This document shows positions 24,705 to 34,497 of a stretch of 53,684 bases of DNA, piece after piece (the first letter of the stretch is position 1; every line of letters starts with the position of its first letter). The position numbers and the translations under genes were made by a program. Origin of the DNA: an uncultured Desulfotomaculum sp. (GTDB lineage: Bacteria; Bacillota; Desulfotomaculia; Desulfotomaculales; Desulfotomaculaceae); the NCBI GenBank assembly GCA_946411205.1, contig CAMKDG010000004.1, forward strand, positions 1 to 53,684, written 5' to 3'. The notes beneath the pieces were generated by a model. The model ran no database searches and was not told the DNA's origin. It saw only the letters and a list, made by a program, of their open reading frames with translations.

Positions 24705-24776
24705 GTGGACGATCCGTATCCTGCGAGAATTTCTAAATACTGTTCCTTCATTCTTACCCTGACCCCTTGGAGGTGA
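24705..24776 (+). CDS. Possible leader peptide between the M-box terminator and corA
   Basis: A 23-codon frame starts at GTG 24705, with AGGAGGTGG five bases before it. It encodes MDDPYPARISKYCSFILTLT followed by PWR and ends at TGA 24774-24776, which lies inside the GGAGGTGA ribosome binding site of corA. The placement would couple its translation to corA, or let a stalled ribosome affect it. It recalls the Pro-containing mgtL leaders of enterobacterial Mg2+ transporter genes, but there is no sequence similarity. Its existence is unproven. Confidence 0.4.
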   Translation: MDDPYPARISKYCSFILTLTPWR

Positions 24777-24781
24777 ATTCC

Positions 24782-25750
24782 TTGATTAAAACCTATCTAT
24801 ACGATAATAGCGACCAAAACATGCGGCACGATATCAGTTTGGACAATTTGCACCCGGTTTTGGCTAATAAAGAAAATATGCTCTGGGTAGATTTATACAA
24901 CTTCACCGAGCAGGAAATTAAGTATGTGGCCAATGCCTTTGATTTTCACGAATTAGCGGTAGAGGACTGTATGCATTACAGCCCCAGAGCTAAGTTAGAT
25001 CGTTATGACGATTATCATTTCTTGGTCATTCACGCCATTCGTTATAATGAAGAGCGTGACGAAGAAATTATGTTGGTACAGCTAAACATTTTTCTGGGTG
25101 AAAACTATATCGTTACCATTCATAAAAATACGCTGCCTAGTCTCGGTCGCCTAGCTAAGATTTGTCTAACGGACATTAAGGTTTCTGATAAAGGTCGTGA
25201 TTTTTTTCTCTATTCCATCATTGATGGCTTAGTAGACGAGTACTTTCCTGTACTGGATCGCATCGGCGATCGTATTGAAGACTTAGAGGACGAGATTTAT
25301 GAAAGACCCAGCCGGGAAACCACTGACGAATTCTTAGCCTTGAAAAGAACCATTTTAACCATGCGTCGGGCCATTACACCGCAACGACGAATCTTTTATA
25401 ATCTAACCGGTAGTTCCTTTATCATCAATGAAGATAATCATCCCTACTATTTAGATCTGAAGGATCACCTAGAGCGAATCTCGGACACGATCGATGGCTA
25501 TAAGGATCTGGTAGACGGTGCCCTAGCAACGTATTCTTCCATTATTAGTGCCCGAACCAACGAAACCATGCGGGTGTTAACTGTGATTTCTACTATTTTT
25601 ATGCCCCTTACCTTTGTGACCGGTTTTTTCGGTATGAACGTGCCTTTGCCGGACCAAGAATCTATCTGGTCTACCGTCAGCATTACCATGGGCTTAATTA
25701 TGGTTTCATTGTGGATGGTGGTACTTTTCCGTCAAAAGAAATGGATGTAG
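24782..25750 (+). CDS. corA: CorA-family magnesium transporter
   Basis: About 322 residues. A large N-terminal cytoplasmic domain (LWVDLYNFTEQEIKYVANAF, HELAVEDCMHYSPRAKLDRY) is followed by two C-terminal membrane helices. The signature GMN loop appears in LTFVTGFFGMNVPLPDQ, and a positively charged tail (RQKKWM) ends the protein. Pentameric CorA proteins take up Mg2+ (also Co2+/Ni2+). The TTG at 24782 is chosen because GGAGGTGA ends five bases before it. Expression should be controlled by the M-box, with synthesis when Mg2+ is low. Confidence 0.93.
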   Translation: MIKTYLYDNSDQNMRHDISLDNLHPVLANKENMLWVDLYNFTEQEIKYVANAFDFHELAVEDCMHYSPRAKLDRYDDYHFLVIHAIRYNEERDEEIMLVQLNIFLGENYIVTIHKNTLPSLGRLAKICLTDIKVSDKGRDFFLYSIIDGLVDEYFPVLDRIGDRIEDLEDEIYERPSRETTDEFLALKRTILTMRRAITPQRRIFYNLTGSSFIINEDNHPYYLDLKDHLERISDTIDGYKDLVDGALATYSSIISARTNETMRVLTVISTIFMPLTFVTGFFGMNVPLPDQESIWSTVSITMGLIMVSLWMVVLFRQKKWM

Positions 25751-25756
25751 TTAACT

Positions 25757-25797
25757 TAAAAAAGGCCTCTGCCAGTTCAATTGGCAGAGGCCTTTTC
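25757..25797. terminator. Bidirectional terminator between corA and rsgI
   Basis: AAAAAGGCCTCTGCCA pairs with TGGCAGAGGCCTTTT across GTTCAAT, with A and T runs on the two sides, between convergent genes. Confidence 0.88.
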
Positions 25798-25812
25798 AGT
25801 AACCTTACAACC

Positions 25813-26886
25813 TCAATCATCCTTGCGATACTTAGAGTCTGGTCGCTTTTCCTCCTCGGGTTTATCCTTGCCTTGATCTTTCCCTGGATCTCTATTTCCC
25901 TTATCAGAACCGTTCGTTTTATCAAATTTTTTATCATTTTTAGGATCGTTTAAACGATTGTGGCGACGGTCCTCTGGTCGCCTTTTATTGTCTTTCTCAT
26001 CTCGAATGGGCTTCATTACTTTACTGTCTGCTTTAGGTTTATCCTGAACGTTCTTCGGTTCCTGTTTTTTCATCCCTTTTGCTTTAGTAGGCGCCGGATG
26101 CTCCACCTGTTTCTTCGCTACGGGTGTTATCCAGACTTTGCCTTTAAAGTTGGCTTGGGGTACCATCTGTTCTAGCCTAATGCCCTTTTCTTTCTCCAAC
26201 TGGCCCAAACCCTTTGTCTTTACCTCTTCAATGGATACTTCTTTCCCCTTGTGAGAACTCCCCTGATAAATTAAATAACGCCCCACCGATAACCCCCGAT
26301 GATTGGCTTCTTTGTGTTCTTTGGCGGTAGCCTCTTGGGAAACTATCTTCACAGGAGTTGTCAGTTTTTCAGCCTTCTTCTTTACAGCCAATTGCAGCTT
26401 CTCTTCATCGATCACCACTGCATTTTCCTTAATCGAAGTTACAGTCGTTAATACTACGTTATTCCTATCATTCAGATAGTGGCTTTGGGCGGCTCCTTCT
26501 ACCAGCAATTCCACAGCCCGGTATATTTCCAACTTTTTAGGATGTACTTTTGCCAATAAATCCCGCCCATCCTGATCTAAGCCCTTGGCCCCGATGACTA
26601 CTCCGGTGTCATTGACAGCCAACTCCAGGCTGGGGTTAATATCCAATGCTACATAGGCAACAGCCGGGTTAATCCTGAAATTAGCCCATAAACCCGTTAG
26701 TAGTATCAGCAGGATCGAAGCCACAGCGAGACCCTGCTTGAGGGACGGAAGTGTCAGCTCTCTGCCTTCCACCTCCTGGCCGGGGATACAATCCTTTGTC
26801 GTTACGAAAACCCGGACAAACCGTCCGTCCGCTGTCATAACCACCCCAAAGGGTCCCTTTAGTTGCAACAATATCCCCTTAACCAC
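25813..26886 (-). CDS. rsgI: RsgI-type anti-sigma-I factor
   Basis: A 357-residue membrane protein. The N-terminal RsgI domain (VKGILLQLKGPFGVVMTADG, then KDCIPGQEVEGRELTLPS) is cytoplasmic and should bind SigI. One membrane helix (GLAVASILLILLTGLWANF) lies near residues 51-70. The extracytoplasmic part starts with the conserved YVALDINPSLELAVNDTG domain. The last 130 residues are a disordered Lys/Asp/Glu/Arg-rich tail, perhaps wall-associated, in place of the carbohydrate-binding modules seen in cellulolytic relatives. It overlaps sigI by eight bases. Confidence 0.9.
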   Translation of the reverse strand: MVKGILLQLKGPFGVVMTADGRFVRVFVTTKDCIPGQEVEGRELTLPSLKQGLAVASILLILLTGLWANFRINPAVAYVALDINPSLELAVNDTGVVIGAKGLDQDGRDLLAKVHPKKLEIYRAVELLVEGAAQSHYLNDRNNVVLTTVTSIKENAVVIDEEKLQLAVKKKAEKLTTPVKIVSQEATAKEHKEANHRGLSVGRYLIYQGSSHKGKEVSIEEVKTKGLGQLEKEKGIRLEQMVPQANFKGKVWITPVAKKQVEHPAPTKAKGMKKQEPKNVQDKPKADSKVMKPIRDEKDNKRRPEDRRHNRLNDPKNDKKFDKTNGSDKGNRDPGKDQGKDKPEEEKRPDSKYRKDD

Positions 26887-27625
26887 TCTGACTTCCCCCC
26901 TCTCCTGCTGACCAACTGGTTAGTTTTAAGTAGGAGAATAAATAGATAAAACGTTCCCTCTGCGATAACAGAAGTGCCATAGCAATGATATAGCGACGTC
27001 CTTTTTCGATGGTTTTCCGATGCAAACCGGACAGTAATGTCAGTTCCTTTATCGGCAACCGCTTGGTTCGCAGTAGATGCCCCAGTAAAGTTGGTTCATC
27101 GGCTACCTGCCGGGCCACGGCAATAAGATTGTCTCTCGAATCTCTATGTTTAGGTGAAGCTTCTACCAATTCACTAACACTAATACCGTAGACAAGAAGT
27201 TCTTTTTGAAATTCCAGAATTTCCTCTTGTCGTTCCTGCGCCTCTGCTGCAAGCAAATATTTTTCCCAGGCCTGGGCTGTTTCCAATTGTATGGGGGCCT
27301 GATCGGCCGTCTGATATTCCAAGGGTTGGTGCTTATGCCGGGACTCTCTGCGAAAATAATCCGCCAACCGACTTTTGATTACTAACCTGGCAAACCCTAA
27401 AAATGGGATGTTTCTTCCTGCGTCGAAACGATCAATCGCTTCATTAAAGGCCATCAATCCAACACTTAATTCATCATCCCGCCCCCACTCCAAAGGACGG
27501 TTACAATATCTTATACAAGTACTTAAAACAAAAGATCGCGCCTCTGCCAAGAGGTTCTCTCTGGCCTCTGCATCCCCTTGTTTGACCTGGTTCAGGTACT
27601 GTGCCGTAGGTTGCTCTAATGTCAA
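26879..27625 (-). CDS. sigI: RNA polymerase sigma-I factor
   Basis: A 248-residue SigI-family sigma factor. The sigma-2 region shows LEWGRDDELSVGLMAFNEAI and then PFLGFARLVIKSRLADYFRR. A SigI-specific C-terminal helix-turn-helix (RLPIKELTLLSGLHRKTIEK, then GRRYIIAMALL) replaces region 4. It is co-transcribed with rsgI, whose product should keep it at the membrane until a surface signal, in Bacillus heat stress or polysaccharide, arrives. Start TTG 27625 follows AGGGGGAG. Autoregulation is expected, but I could not confirm a SigI promoter (ACCCCC/CGAA type) upstream. Confidence 0.92.
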   Translation of the reverse strand: MTLEQPTAQYLNQVKQGDAEARENLLAEARSFVLSTCIRYCNRPLEWGRDDELSVGLMAFNEAIDRFDAGRNIPFLGFARLVIKSRLADYFRRESRHKHQPLEYQTADQAPIQLETAQAWEKYLLAAEAQERQEEILEFQKELLVYGISVSELVEASPKHRDSRDNLIAVARQVADEPTLLGHLLRTKRLPIKELTLLSGLHRKTIEKGRRYIIAMALLLSQRERFIYLFSYLKLTSWSAGEGGSQSG

Positions 27626-27733
27626 ACGTGGTCACTCCCCCTGACCCCGAACTGCTCCCTCCTGGTTTTACTTTCTACTTCATAATACGAAGCCACGATT
27701 CTTTTTAAAGGGTAAACCGGAGGGTATCGGTAA

Positions 27734-27768
27734 TAAAAAATCCCCTAACCTATACAATAAGCAGGGGA
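27734..27768 (-). terminator. Terminator of the trp operon
   Basis: On the minus strand TGTCCCCT pairs with AGGGGA, followed by TTTTTTATTA, 54 bases after the trpA stop. Confidence 0.72.
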
Positions 27769-27821
27769 CAAAGATAACTTTATTTTACCTTGTTTGACAA
27801 TATGATACAACCCGCAAAGTT

Positions 27822-28643
27822 TTATCCTTGCATTCCAATATTTTCCACAACAAGGGCTTCCTTCAATTGCCTGGTTAGATCGGCCACGGCCTGGGTGCTG
27901 TTTTCTCCAAGTTCCTCGATCAATCGTACCAAGGCACTGCCCACCACCACACCGTCACAATGTTGAGCCACCGCCGCTGCCTGCTCTGGTGTGGCAATAC
28001 CAAATCCAGCTACCACAGGAAGTTCCGTAAATTCTTTAATTTGGCGCGCTAATCCAGCTATTTCCCCGGTAACCACCTGCTTGGTACCAGTAATACCAGT
28101 TACCGTAACGCAGTAGATAAACCCTTGGGCTAGGGACGCAATTTTAGCCAGCCGTTGCCTGGTACTGGTAGGTGCAGCCAAGGGAATAACAGCTAGCCCC
28201 TTGGACAAAGCAACCGTTGCCAAAGGATCTGCTTCTTCCACCGGTAGATCCGGTATAATCACACCATCCACGCCGGCTTGTGCCGCATCCTGACAAAATC
28301 GTGTTAAACCATACTGTAAGATCGGATTATAATAAGACATAAAAATCAGTGGGATGGTCACCCGCTGTCGGACCTCGGACACCACTTGCAAAACAGCGGC
28401 CAGCTGGGTGCCTTGGCTGAGAGCCCTGACAGAGGCCCGTTGGATCACCGGCCCATCCGCTGAAGGATCTGAAAAGGGAATTCCTAATTCAATGACATCC
28501 GCCCCCGCCTGAGCCATTGCTTCAATCTGTCGGGCGGTGGCTTTAAGGTCGGGGTCACCGGCTACTAGGTAGGTGATCAAGGCCTTCTCCCGGCGCTTTT
28601 TTAAGGTTGTAAAGGTTTGGTAGAGGCGCTCTATTCCGGTCAT
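27822..28643 (-). CDS. trpA: Tryptophan synthase alpha chain
   Basis: A 273-residue TIM barrel that splits indole-3-glycerol phosphate into indole and glyceraldehyde 3-phosphate. The catalytic glutamate is in [20 protein letters not shown], and the catalytic aspartate in [15 protein letters not shown]. The phosphate-binding [11 protein letters not shown] and [11 protein letters not shown] are present. It overlaps the trpB stop by four bases (last gene of trpEGDCFBA), so translation is coupled and the alpha2-beta2 complex can be made stoichiometrically. Confidence 0.96.
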   Translation of the reverse strand: MTGIERLYQTFTTLKKRREKALITYLVAGDPDLKATARQIEAMAQAGADVIELGIPFSDPSADGPVIQRASVRALSQGTQLAAVLQVVSEVRQRVTIPLIFMSYYNPILQYGLTRFCQDAAQAGVDGVIIPDLPVEEADPLATVALSKGLAVIPLAAPTSTRQRLAKIASLAQGFIYCVTVTGITGTKQVVTGEIAGLARQIKEFTELPVVAGFGIATPEQAAAVAQHCDGVVVGSALVRLIEELGENSTQAVADLTRQLKEALVVENIGMQG

Positions 28644-29830
28644 AGCAGTGCCACCCCCATTTCTTTAGCCACCGTATGCACATCCTTGTCACCCCGACCG
28701 GACAAGCAAACTAATAGGCTTTGTTGGTTATTCATTTGAGCCGCCAGCTTGACAGCACCGGACAAGGCGTGGGAACTCTCCAGGGCAGGTAAGATTCCTT
28801 CGGTACGAGAGAGTACGTGAAAGGAATCCAGTGCTTCCGCATCGGTGACCGTGATGTATTGCACTCTACCGCTGTCCTTTAGATAACTGTGCTCCGGACC
28901 CACACCGGGGTAATCCAGTCCAGCCGATATGGAATGAACCGGACTGATCTGTCCCGCTGCATCCTGCACCAGATAACTGTAGGAACCATGCAGTACACCC
29001 GGACGACCGGCACTTAACGCCGCGGCATGCCGAGCGGTGTGCAATCCCAAGCCACCGGCCTCGACACCTACTAGTTTTACTTGCTTATAGGGCAAAAAGT
29101 GGTAAAACATCCCAATTGAATTACTGCCCCCTCCCACGCAGGCCACTACGCAATCCGGCAAAGTTCCCCGTTGATCCAACATTTGCTCTCGGGCTTCCAG
29201 TCCAATGATCGCTTGAAAATCCCGTACCATCATGGGATACGGATGGGGACCGGCCACCGAGCCAATGCAATAAAAGGTGTCCCTGACGTGGGTTACCCAG
29301 TCCCGCATGGCCTCATTCATGGCATCCTTCAGGGTACCACTGCCAGAGCTTACCTTTACCACTTCCGCACCTAATAATCGCATACGAAAAACATTAGGAG
29401 ACTGGCGGTAAATATCTTCTTCACCCATGTACACCACACATTTCATCCCTAGCATAGCGGCCACGGTGGCGGTGGCTACCCCGTGCTGCCCCGCTCCGGT
29501 CTCCGCCACAATGCGTTGTTTGCCCATGCGACGAGCCAGCAGCAGTTGACCCACTGTGTTATTAATTTTGTGAGCACCGGTGTGGTTTAGATCCTCCCGT
29601 TTTAGATAAATATCTGCCCCACCGATTTGCTTACTAAGGGTCGCTGCATAATAAATCGGTGAGGGCCTTCCTACGTAATGTTTTAAATAATAGGCCACTT
29701 CCCTTTGGAAATCCGCTTGTTCTTGAACCTTCTGGTAGGCCGCAATGAGTTCTTCCAGGGCTGGCATAAGAGTTTCCGGTACAAAGGCTCCCCCGTAGGA
29801 ACCAAAATAACCTTTTTTATCCGGCAGCAC
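28640..29830 (-). CDS. trpB: Tryptophan synthase beta chain
   Basis: A 396-residue PLP enzyme that condenses indole and serine to tryptophan. It has the PLP lysine in [35 protein letters not shown] and the phosphate loop [12 protein letters not shown]. This is the TrpB1 type that works with TrpA. GTG 29830 is preceded by GGAGGTGA and overlaps the end of trpF by 14 bases. Confidence 0.96.
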   Translation of the reverse strand: MLPDKKGYFGSYGGAFVPETLMPALEELIAAYQKVQEQADFQREVAYYLKHYVGRPSPIYYAATLSKQIGGADIYLKREDLNHTGAHKINNTVGQLLLARRMGKQRIVAETGAGQHGVATATVAAMLGMKCVVYMGEEDIYRQSPNVFRMRLLGAEVVKVSSGSGTLKDAMNEAMRDWVTHVRDTFYCIGSVAGPHPYPMMVRDFQAIIGLEAREQMLDQRGTLPDCVVACVGGGSNSIGMFYHFLPYKQVKLVGVEAGGLGLHTARHAAALSAGRPGVLHGSYSYLVQDAAGQISPVHSISAGLDYPGVGPEHSYLKDSGRVQYITVTDAEALDSFHVLSRTEGILPALESSHALSGAVKLAAQMNNQQSLLVCLSGRGDKDVHTVAKEMGVALL

Positions 29831-30449
29831 CGACAGTCACCTCCCTAACACGTTGAATAAAGGCTTTCATCAATGTTCTATCCTTTTGGCCGTTTACTTC
29901 CACCCCACTGGAAACATCCACCCCGTAAGGACGGACCAACGCCACTGCTCGCCCTACGTTGCCAGGATGGAGCCCTCCCGCCAGGATTAGGGGAGCTTGT
30001 AAGGGTAGTCCCTCCAATAGTTGCCAATGGAAGGCTTGGCCGCTTCCCCCGATGCTTCCTGGTACAAAGGTATCCACTAGGATAGCACTAACCGGATAAT
30101 CATTAGCCCGTTCCAGGGTAACGCGATCCCTGGCAGGAATGGCTTTGATACACCGCAAACTCAATTGGCGGCAATAGCCCGGACTTTCTTGGCCGTGTAA
30201 TTGAACGCTATCTAAGCCACAAAAGTTGGTAATCTGCCGTACTTCGTCTGCCGGAGAGTCTACAAAGACCCCCACCCGAGTCACCAGGGGTGGTAAAGCC
30301 TGACATATTTCCCTGGCCCGCTCCGGGGTTACCCGGCGTCTGGATGGGGCAAACACCAAACCGATGGCATCGACTCCAGCTTTAGCTGCTGCCAGTGCCG
30401 TTGGTGCATCCTGCAAACCGCAAATTTTAATGCGTACAGACTGATCCAT
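29817..30449 (-). CDS. trpF: Phosphoribosylanthranilate isomerase
   Basis: About 210 residues. It isomerises phosphoribosylanthranilate to CdRP. The motifs are [19 protein letters not shown] (catalytic Cys), [33 protein letters not shown] and [12 protein letters not shown]. The ATG at 30449 has GGAGGTG nine bases before it; a longer frame from 30461 starts inside that site. The start lies inside the end of trpC, consistent with coupling. Confidence 0.94.
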   Translation of the reverse strand: MDQSVRIKICGLQDAPTALAAAKAGVDAIGLVFAPSRRRVTPERAREICQALPPLVTRVGVFVDSPADEVRQITNFCGLDSVQLHGQESPGYCRQLSLRCIKAIPARDRVTLERANDYPVSAILVDTFVPGSIGGSGQAFHWQLLEGLPLQAPLILAGGLHPGNVGRAVALVRPYGVDVSSGVEVNGQKDRTLMKAFIQRVREVTVGAAG

Positions 30450-31239
30450 CAACAGTGCCACCTCCCTTTACCAGTTCCCGTACTTTAGCGGGGATATCCT
30501 CTGCAATAACCAAGGCCTCTCCCACCAGGGCTGCGTTAACTCCTTGTTCTTGAAGAAACTTCATCTGTTGGAAAGAATGAATACCACTTTCACTAACCAC
30601 GGTAACATCCGGTTGCTTGATTAATTCTATTAGCCGGGCGGTAACCGTCACATCAGTGTGGAAACTCTGCAAATCCCGGTTATTAATACCAATCATCGTC
30701 ATTCCCAAATCCAATACCCACTGTAATTCATCGGCAGTGTGCACCTCCACCAGTGTTTGCAGACCGCAATCCCGGGCTAGGTTCGTTAGATAAACAAGTT
30801 CCTCTGCCTTAAGCAACGCCGCAATTAATAAGATGGCATCGGCACCGAACAACCTGCTCTGATAAACCTGCAGCGGATGTAGGATAAAGTCCTTCCTTAA
30901 CAAAGGCAGTTCGATGACTTGACGAACCTCTGCTAGATACTGTAGGTGACCGCCAAAAAAAGAGCTATCCGTCAGCACTGATACCGCTGCCGCACCGTGA
31001 TCCCGGTAGATGACGGCTAACTGGCGGTGGTTAAAATTTTTACAGAGTACTCCTTTGGTCGGAGAGCGGTGTTTTATTTCGGCAATCAGCTTAACGCCAC
31101 TCCCGGTAAGAATAGCCTGTTGAAAATTGCGGGCTGGTGGTAAGGCACTAACTGCCTTTTCCATTTGAGATCTGTTTAGTTGGGATAGCAGTTCATGAAT
31201 TTCTTGTTTCTTTGCCGCTACAATTTGTTCTAAAATCAC
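30427..31239 (-). CDS. trpC: Indole-3-glycerol phosphate synthase
   Basis: A 270-residue TIM barrel that closes the indole ring. It has KLIAEIKHRSPTKGVLC (catalytic Lys), LLRKDFILHPLQVYQSRLFG, ADAILLIAALL, GINNRDLQSFHTD and VVSESGIHS. It overlaps trpD by four bases. It is separate from TrpF, as in Bacillus, not fused as in enterobacteria. Confidence 0.96.
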   Translation of the reverse strand: MILEQIVAAKKQEIHELLSQLNRSQMEKAVSALPPARNFQQAILTGSGVKLIAEIKHRSPTKGVLCKNFNHRQLAVIYRDHGAAAVSVLTDSSFFGGHLQYLAEVRQVIELPLLRKDFILHPLQVYQSRLFGADAILLIAALLKAEELVYLTNLARDCGLQTLVEVHTADELQWVLDLGMTMIGINNRDLQSFHTDVTVTARLIELIKQPDVTVVSESGIHSFQQMKFLQEQGVNAALVGEALVIAEDIPAKVRELVKGGGTVDGSVCTH

Positions 31240-32273
31240 CGTACTGCTACCCTCCCTCCCACCAAAAACTGGCTGAATTCCACCAATTCCTTTAGTTTTT
31301 TGCGAGCCTTCCCAGAATCTATAACATCCCCCGCCAAGCGAACAGCCACAGCTAAATCGTTGGTCAGACCACCCGCCATTAGACCCAGGGCCGCATTAAT
31401 CATAACCGCATGCCTTTGGGGGCCAGGAGCACCCTCTAAAATATTTTTGATAATTCTTGCATTCATTTTGACATCTCCCCCGGCCAATGCCGCCACCGGG
31501 GAACGCGGTAGCCCGTACTCCGCCGGGTCTAAGATCCTCCGGCTAACCTTGCCATCTGTCACTTCATAGACCAGGGCTGCACCGGCTAAGGAAATCTCAT
31601 CCACACCCCCACAACCGTGGATAACAAAGGATTTTTTGCTGCCCAAATTGGCTAATACCTGGGCCAACACCGGAGTTAAATCCGCACTGTAAACCCCCAA
31701 TACCTGCCTTTCTGCAAAGGCAGGGTTGGTCAGAGGCCCTAGGATATTAAACACTGTCCGAATCCCTAGTTCCTTGCGGGGAGCAGCGGCATATTTCATT
31801 GCCCCGTGCAGTAAGGGGGCGTAAAGGAAGGAAATACCCACTTTATCCAGGCAATGACCGGCCTCTTCGGGAGTAAGGCTAACCGCTACTCCCAGGTACT
31901 CCAACACATCGGCACTACCGCACTTGCTGGAAACCGAGCGGTTGCCGTGTTTGGCCACAGACAATCCCGCACCCGCCAGCACAAAGGCACAGGCGGTAGA
32001 AATATTAAAAGTGTTGGCACCGTCCCCACCGGTACCACAGGTATCTACCAATCTCTGGCGCTGAGTCGCTACCGCTGTTACTTTGGCCCGCATGGTCCGG
32101 GCAAAACCGGTAATCTCTTCCACCGTTTCCCCCTTTAGATGAAGGGCTGTTAACAAGCCGGCAATTTGCGCCTGGGTGGCCAAACCTTCCATCATTTCAT
32201 CCATGGTTTGTTTGGCCTCATTTTCAGACAGACTTTCCCCCGCCACTACTTTTTTAATGGCTTCACTAATCAC
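31236..32273 (-). CDS. trpD: Anthranilate phosphoribosyltransferase
   Basis: About 345 residues. It transfers phosphoribose from PRPP to anthranilate. The PRPP loop is DTCGTGGDGANTFNISTA; KHGNRSVSSKCGSADVLE and RTVFNILGPLTNPA are family hallmarks. The start is set at GTG 32273, eight bases after AAGGAGG; the longer frame to 32312 (RRVEEDEKEERR) is encoded by the purine-rich region before that site and is unlikely to be translated. The TrpG and TrpD functions are separate genes. Confidence 0.94.
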   Translation of the reverse strand: MISEAIKKVVAGESLSENEAKQTMDEMMEGLATQAQIAGLLTALHLKGETVEEITGFARTMRAKVTAVATQRQRLVDTCGTGGDGANTFNISTACAFVLAGAGLSVAKHGNRSVSSKCGSADVLEYLGVAVSLTPEEAGHCLDKVGISFLYAPLLHGAMKYAAAPRKELGIRTVFNILGPLTNPAFAERQVLGVYSADLTPVLAQVLANLGSKKSFVIHGCGGVDEISLAGAALVYEVTDGKVSRRILDPAEYGLPRSPVAALAGGDVKMNARIIKNILEGAPGPQRHAVMINAALGLMAGGLTNDLAVAVRLAGDVIDSGKARKKLKELVEFSQFLVGGRVAVR

Positions 32274-32298
32274 TCGTCTCTCCTCCTTCTCGTCTTCC

Positions 32299-32880
32299 TC
32301 AACTCTTCTCAACTTGGCACTGTTTTAGAAAATTCATTAGTAAGGCTTTTCCCTGGGGGGTGGCTATGGATTCAGGGTGATACTGAACTCCTTCCACCGG
32401 ATACCGGGTGTGCCGGATACCCATCACCTCTCCTTCCGGTGTTCTGGCCGATATGGTTAGATTGTCGGGTAAACTTTCCTCCGCTACAGCTAATGAATGA
32501 TAGCGCGCGGCAGTAAAGGCTGGTGGAATCTTTTCGTAGATGCCTCGTCCGTCGTGGAGGATGGTCGAGGTTTTGCCGTGCATTAACCTACCGGCTTGTA
32601 TCACTTGCCCCCCCAATGCCTGGGCAATGGTTTGATGACCCAAGCAAACCCCCAGGATGGGTTTTTTGCCTATCAGCTGCCGTACCACGGCCAGACAAAT
32701 TCCTGCATCTTCGGGTCTGCCCGGTCCGGGCGAAATCAGTATGCCGCTATACCTTGGATCCAACAGGCTTTCTGTAGCAACGGCATCATTTCGGTAAACC
32801 TTGACCGGCCACCCTAATTCCCTCACCAACTGAACTAGGTTGTAGGTAAAAGAATCATAATTATCGATTACCGCCAGCAT
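32299..32880 (-). CDS. trpG: Anthranilate synthase glutamine amidotransferase subunit
   Basis: A 193-residue class I glutamine amidotransferase. Its nucleophile is the Cys in ILGVCLGHQTIAQALGG, and the His-Glu pair is in VEGVQYHPESIATP. It starts MLAVIDNYDSFTYNLVQLV. It provides ammonia to TrpE and starts two bases after the trpE stop. It may also serve PabB in folate synthesis, as in Bacillus, but no pab gene is here. Confidence 0.95.
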   Translation of the reverse strand: MLAVIDNYDSFTYNLVQLVRELGWPVKVYRNDAVATESLLDPRYSGILISPGPGRPEDAGICLAVVRQLIGKKPILGVCLGHQTIAQALGGQVIQAGRLMHGKTSTILHDGRGIYEKIPPAFTAARYHSLAVAEESLPDNLTISARTPEGEVMGIRHTRYPVEGVQYHPESIATPQGKALLMNFLKQCQVEKS

Positions 32881-32882
32881 TC

Positions 32883-34385
32883 CTAAGCCTCCCCTCCCTT
32901 CTGACAGGCCAGTACAGCCACGGCCATGGCCCTGGCCTTGTGTAACGTTTCCAGGTATTCTTGCGTGGGGTCAGAGTCGGCCACAATACCTGCCCCGGCC
33001 TGGAAATAAACCTTTCCTTGATGAATGACAGCGGTACGGATGGTAATGGCTGTGTCCATATTCCCTGCAAAATCCAGATAACCCACCGCACCGGCATAAA
33101 TCCCCCTCTGGGTTGGCTCCAATTCCTCGATAATCTCCATCGCCCGAATTTTGGGTGCTCCAGAGACAGTACCTGCCGGAAAGCAAGCAGCCAATGCCTC
33201 CAATTGCTGGCCAGTTGCTTCTAGTTGCCCTCTCACTTCCGACACCAGATGCATGACGTGGGAATAACGTTCCACCTCCATATACCGGGAAACTTCAACA
33301 GTTCCCGGCTGGCAAACTTTTCCCAGATCATTGCGCCCTAAATCTACCAACATAAGATGTTCGGCTCTTTCCTTTTCGTCTGTCAGCAGTTCTTTAGCCA
33401 ACTGTTGGTCCGCCTGCTCATTGGCTCCCCTGGGCCTGGTTCCGGCAATGGGGTGGCTATAAAGTTGCTTTCCTGCCAAACGTACCAGCATCTCCGGTGA
33501 TGCTCCCACTAAGTAGGTATCGCCAAAATTAAAATAATAAAGATATGGGGAGGGATTAATAGCCCGTAACCTTCGGTATAGTTCAAAAGCACTGCCGGAG
33601 AAAGGAAGGTTAAATCTTTGGGATAGGACCACCTGAAAGATATCACCGCGCCGAATATACGCCAATGCCTGTTTGACGGATTCCTCAAACTGTTCTCTGG
33701 TCGTTGTGGAAAATTTGGTAAGTTCCCGGTAGAGTTTTTCTTCTTCCCAGGGTAGGACTTCTGGGAGAGGCTCCAGGGCATACTGTTGTGGGGTTTGAAA
33801 AATCCTCTCGGCCATCTGGTCAATGGTGGCTATGGCTTGCTGGTAAGTATCTTCCGGTGCCCCTTGTCGAGGTTCGTTAGCAACGATTAGGAGGGTTCGT
33901 TTGACATGGTCAAAGATTAACACTACCCCTGGCAGCATCATCTGGCAAAGGGGCAAACAAAGACTCTCCTTTTGCAGATCCGGTAATTTTTCCAGGTAAC
34001 GAACCAGGTCATAGCTAAAATATCCCACCAAACCGGAAGTAAAGCGGGGCAATCCCGGCATCTGGGGGGAGCGAAACCTACTTAGCAGACCCTGTAAAGC
34101 TTCCAGCGGACCTCCGTGCAGTTTGGCGCTGCCCGCTGTCCCCCGATAACTGGCACAGTCCTGGTGGAATTGGTAATTCAACAAACTGTTTAGGCCGATA
34201 AAAGAATACCTAGCTAAGTGGGTACCTCCCTCTACACTTTCCAGCAGAAAACTGGGTCCCGTGGGTGATAATTTGCCATAGAGTGACACGGGTGTTTCGG
34301 TGTCCACCAGATATTCCCGGTAAACAGGAATTAAATTATACTCTTTACTCAAACGGCAATAACTTTTAAGGGGGGGATTATACAT
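32883..34385 (-). CDS. trpE: Anthranilate synthase component I
   Basis: A 500-residue chorismate-using enzyme and first gene of the operon. The N-terminal regulatory part carries the tryptophan-binding LLES motif ([14 protein letters not shown], residues 47-50), so feedback inhibition is expected. The chorismate-binding core has [61 protein letters not shown] and [16 protein letters not shown] 34385 is preceded by GGAGGTG. Upstream lies a 200-base leader with a TRAP site and attenuator. Confidence 0.96.
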   Translation of the reverse strand: MYNPPLKSYCRLSKEYNLIPVYREYLVDTETPVSLYGKLSPTGPSFLLESVEGGTHLARYSFIGLNSLLNYQFHQDCASYRGTAGSAKLHGGPLEALQGLLSRFRSPQMPGLPRFTSGLVGYFSYDLVRYLEKLPDLQKESLCLPLCQMMLPGVVLIFDHVKRTLLIVANEPRQGAPEDTYQQAIATIDQMAERIFQTPQQYALEPLPEVLPWEEEKLYRELTKFSTTTREQFEESVKQALAYIRRGDIFQVVLSQRFNLPFSGSAFELYRRLRAINPSPYLYYFNFGDTYLVGASPEMLVRLAGKQLYSHPIAGTRPRGANEQADQQLAKELLTDEKERAEHLMLVDLGRNDLGKVCQPGTVEVSRYMEVERYSHVMHLVSEVRGQLEATGQQLEALAACFPAGTVSGAPKIRAMEIIEELEPTQRGIYAGAVGYLDFAGNMDTAITIRTAVIHQGKVYFQAGAGIVADSDPTQEYLETLHKARAMAVAVLACQKGGEA

Positions 34386-34412
34386 CTTAGGACACCTCCA
34401 AATTAGCTTGCA

Positions 34413-34456
34413 CCAAGTTTTGAGATGCCGACGGAAGCTTCGTTTGCCCTTATATT
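34413..34456 (+). repeat. Degenerate half-copy F of the dispersed repeat in the trpE leader
   Basis: The plus strand reads CCAAGTTTTGAGATGCCGAC, then GGAAGCTTCGTTTGCCCTTATATT. It aligns with the right half of copy A (CCAAGTCTTTAGA..CGGCGGAAGCCTTAGTTTTTCTTATACTT) and with copy C (GTTTGCCCTTAT). It lies between the attenuator T-run and the trpE ribosome binding site. Confidence 0.45.
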
Positions 34457-34463
34457 GGCAAAC

Positions 34464-34497
34464 AAAAAAACCGGCAGCTCAAAGAATGAGCACCGGT
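34464..34497 (-). terminator. Attenuator terminator of the trp operon
   Basis: On the minus strand CCGGTGCTCA pairs with TGAGCTGCCGG (one mismatch/bulge) around TTCTT, followed by TTTTTTTGTTT. The left arm is shared with the antiterminator at 34489-34522. Confidence 0.9.
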
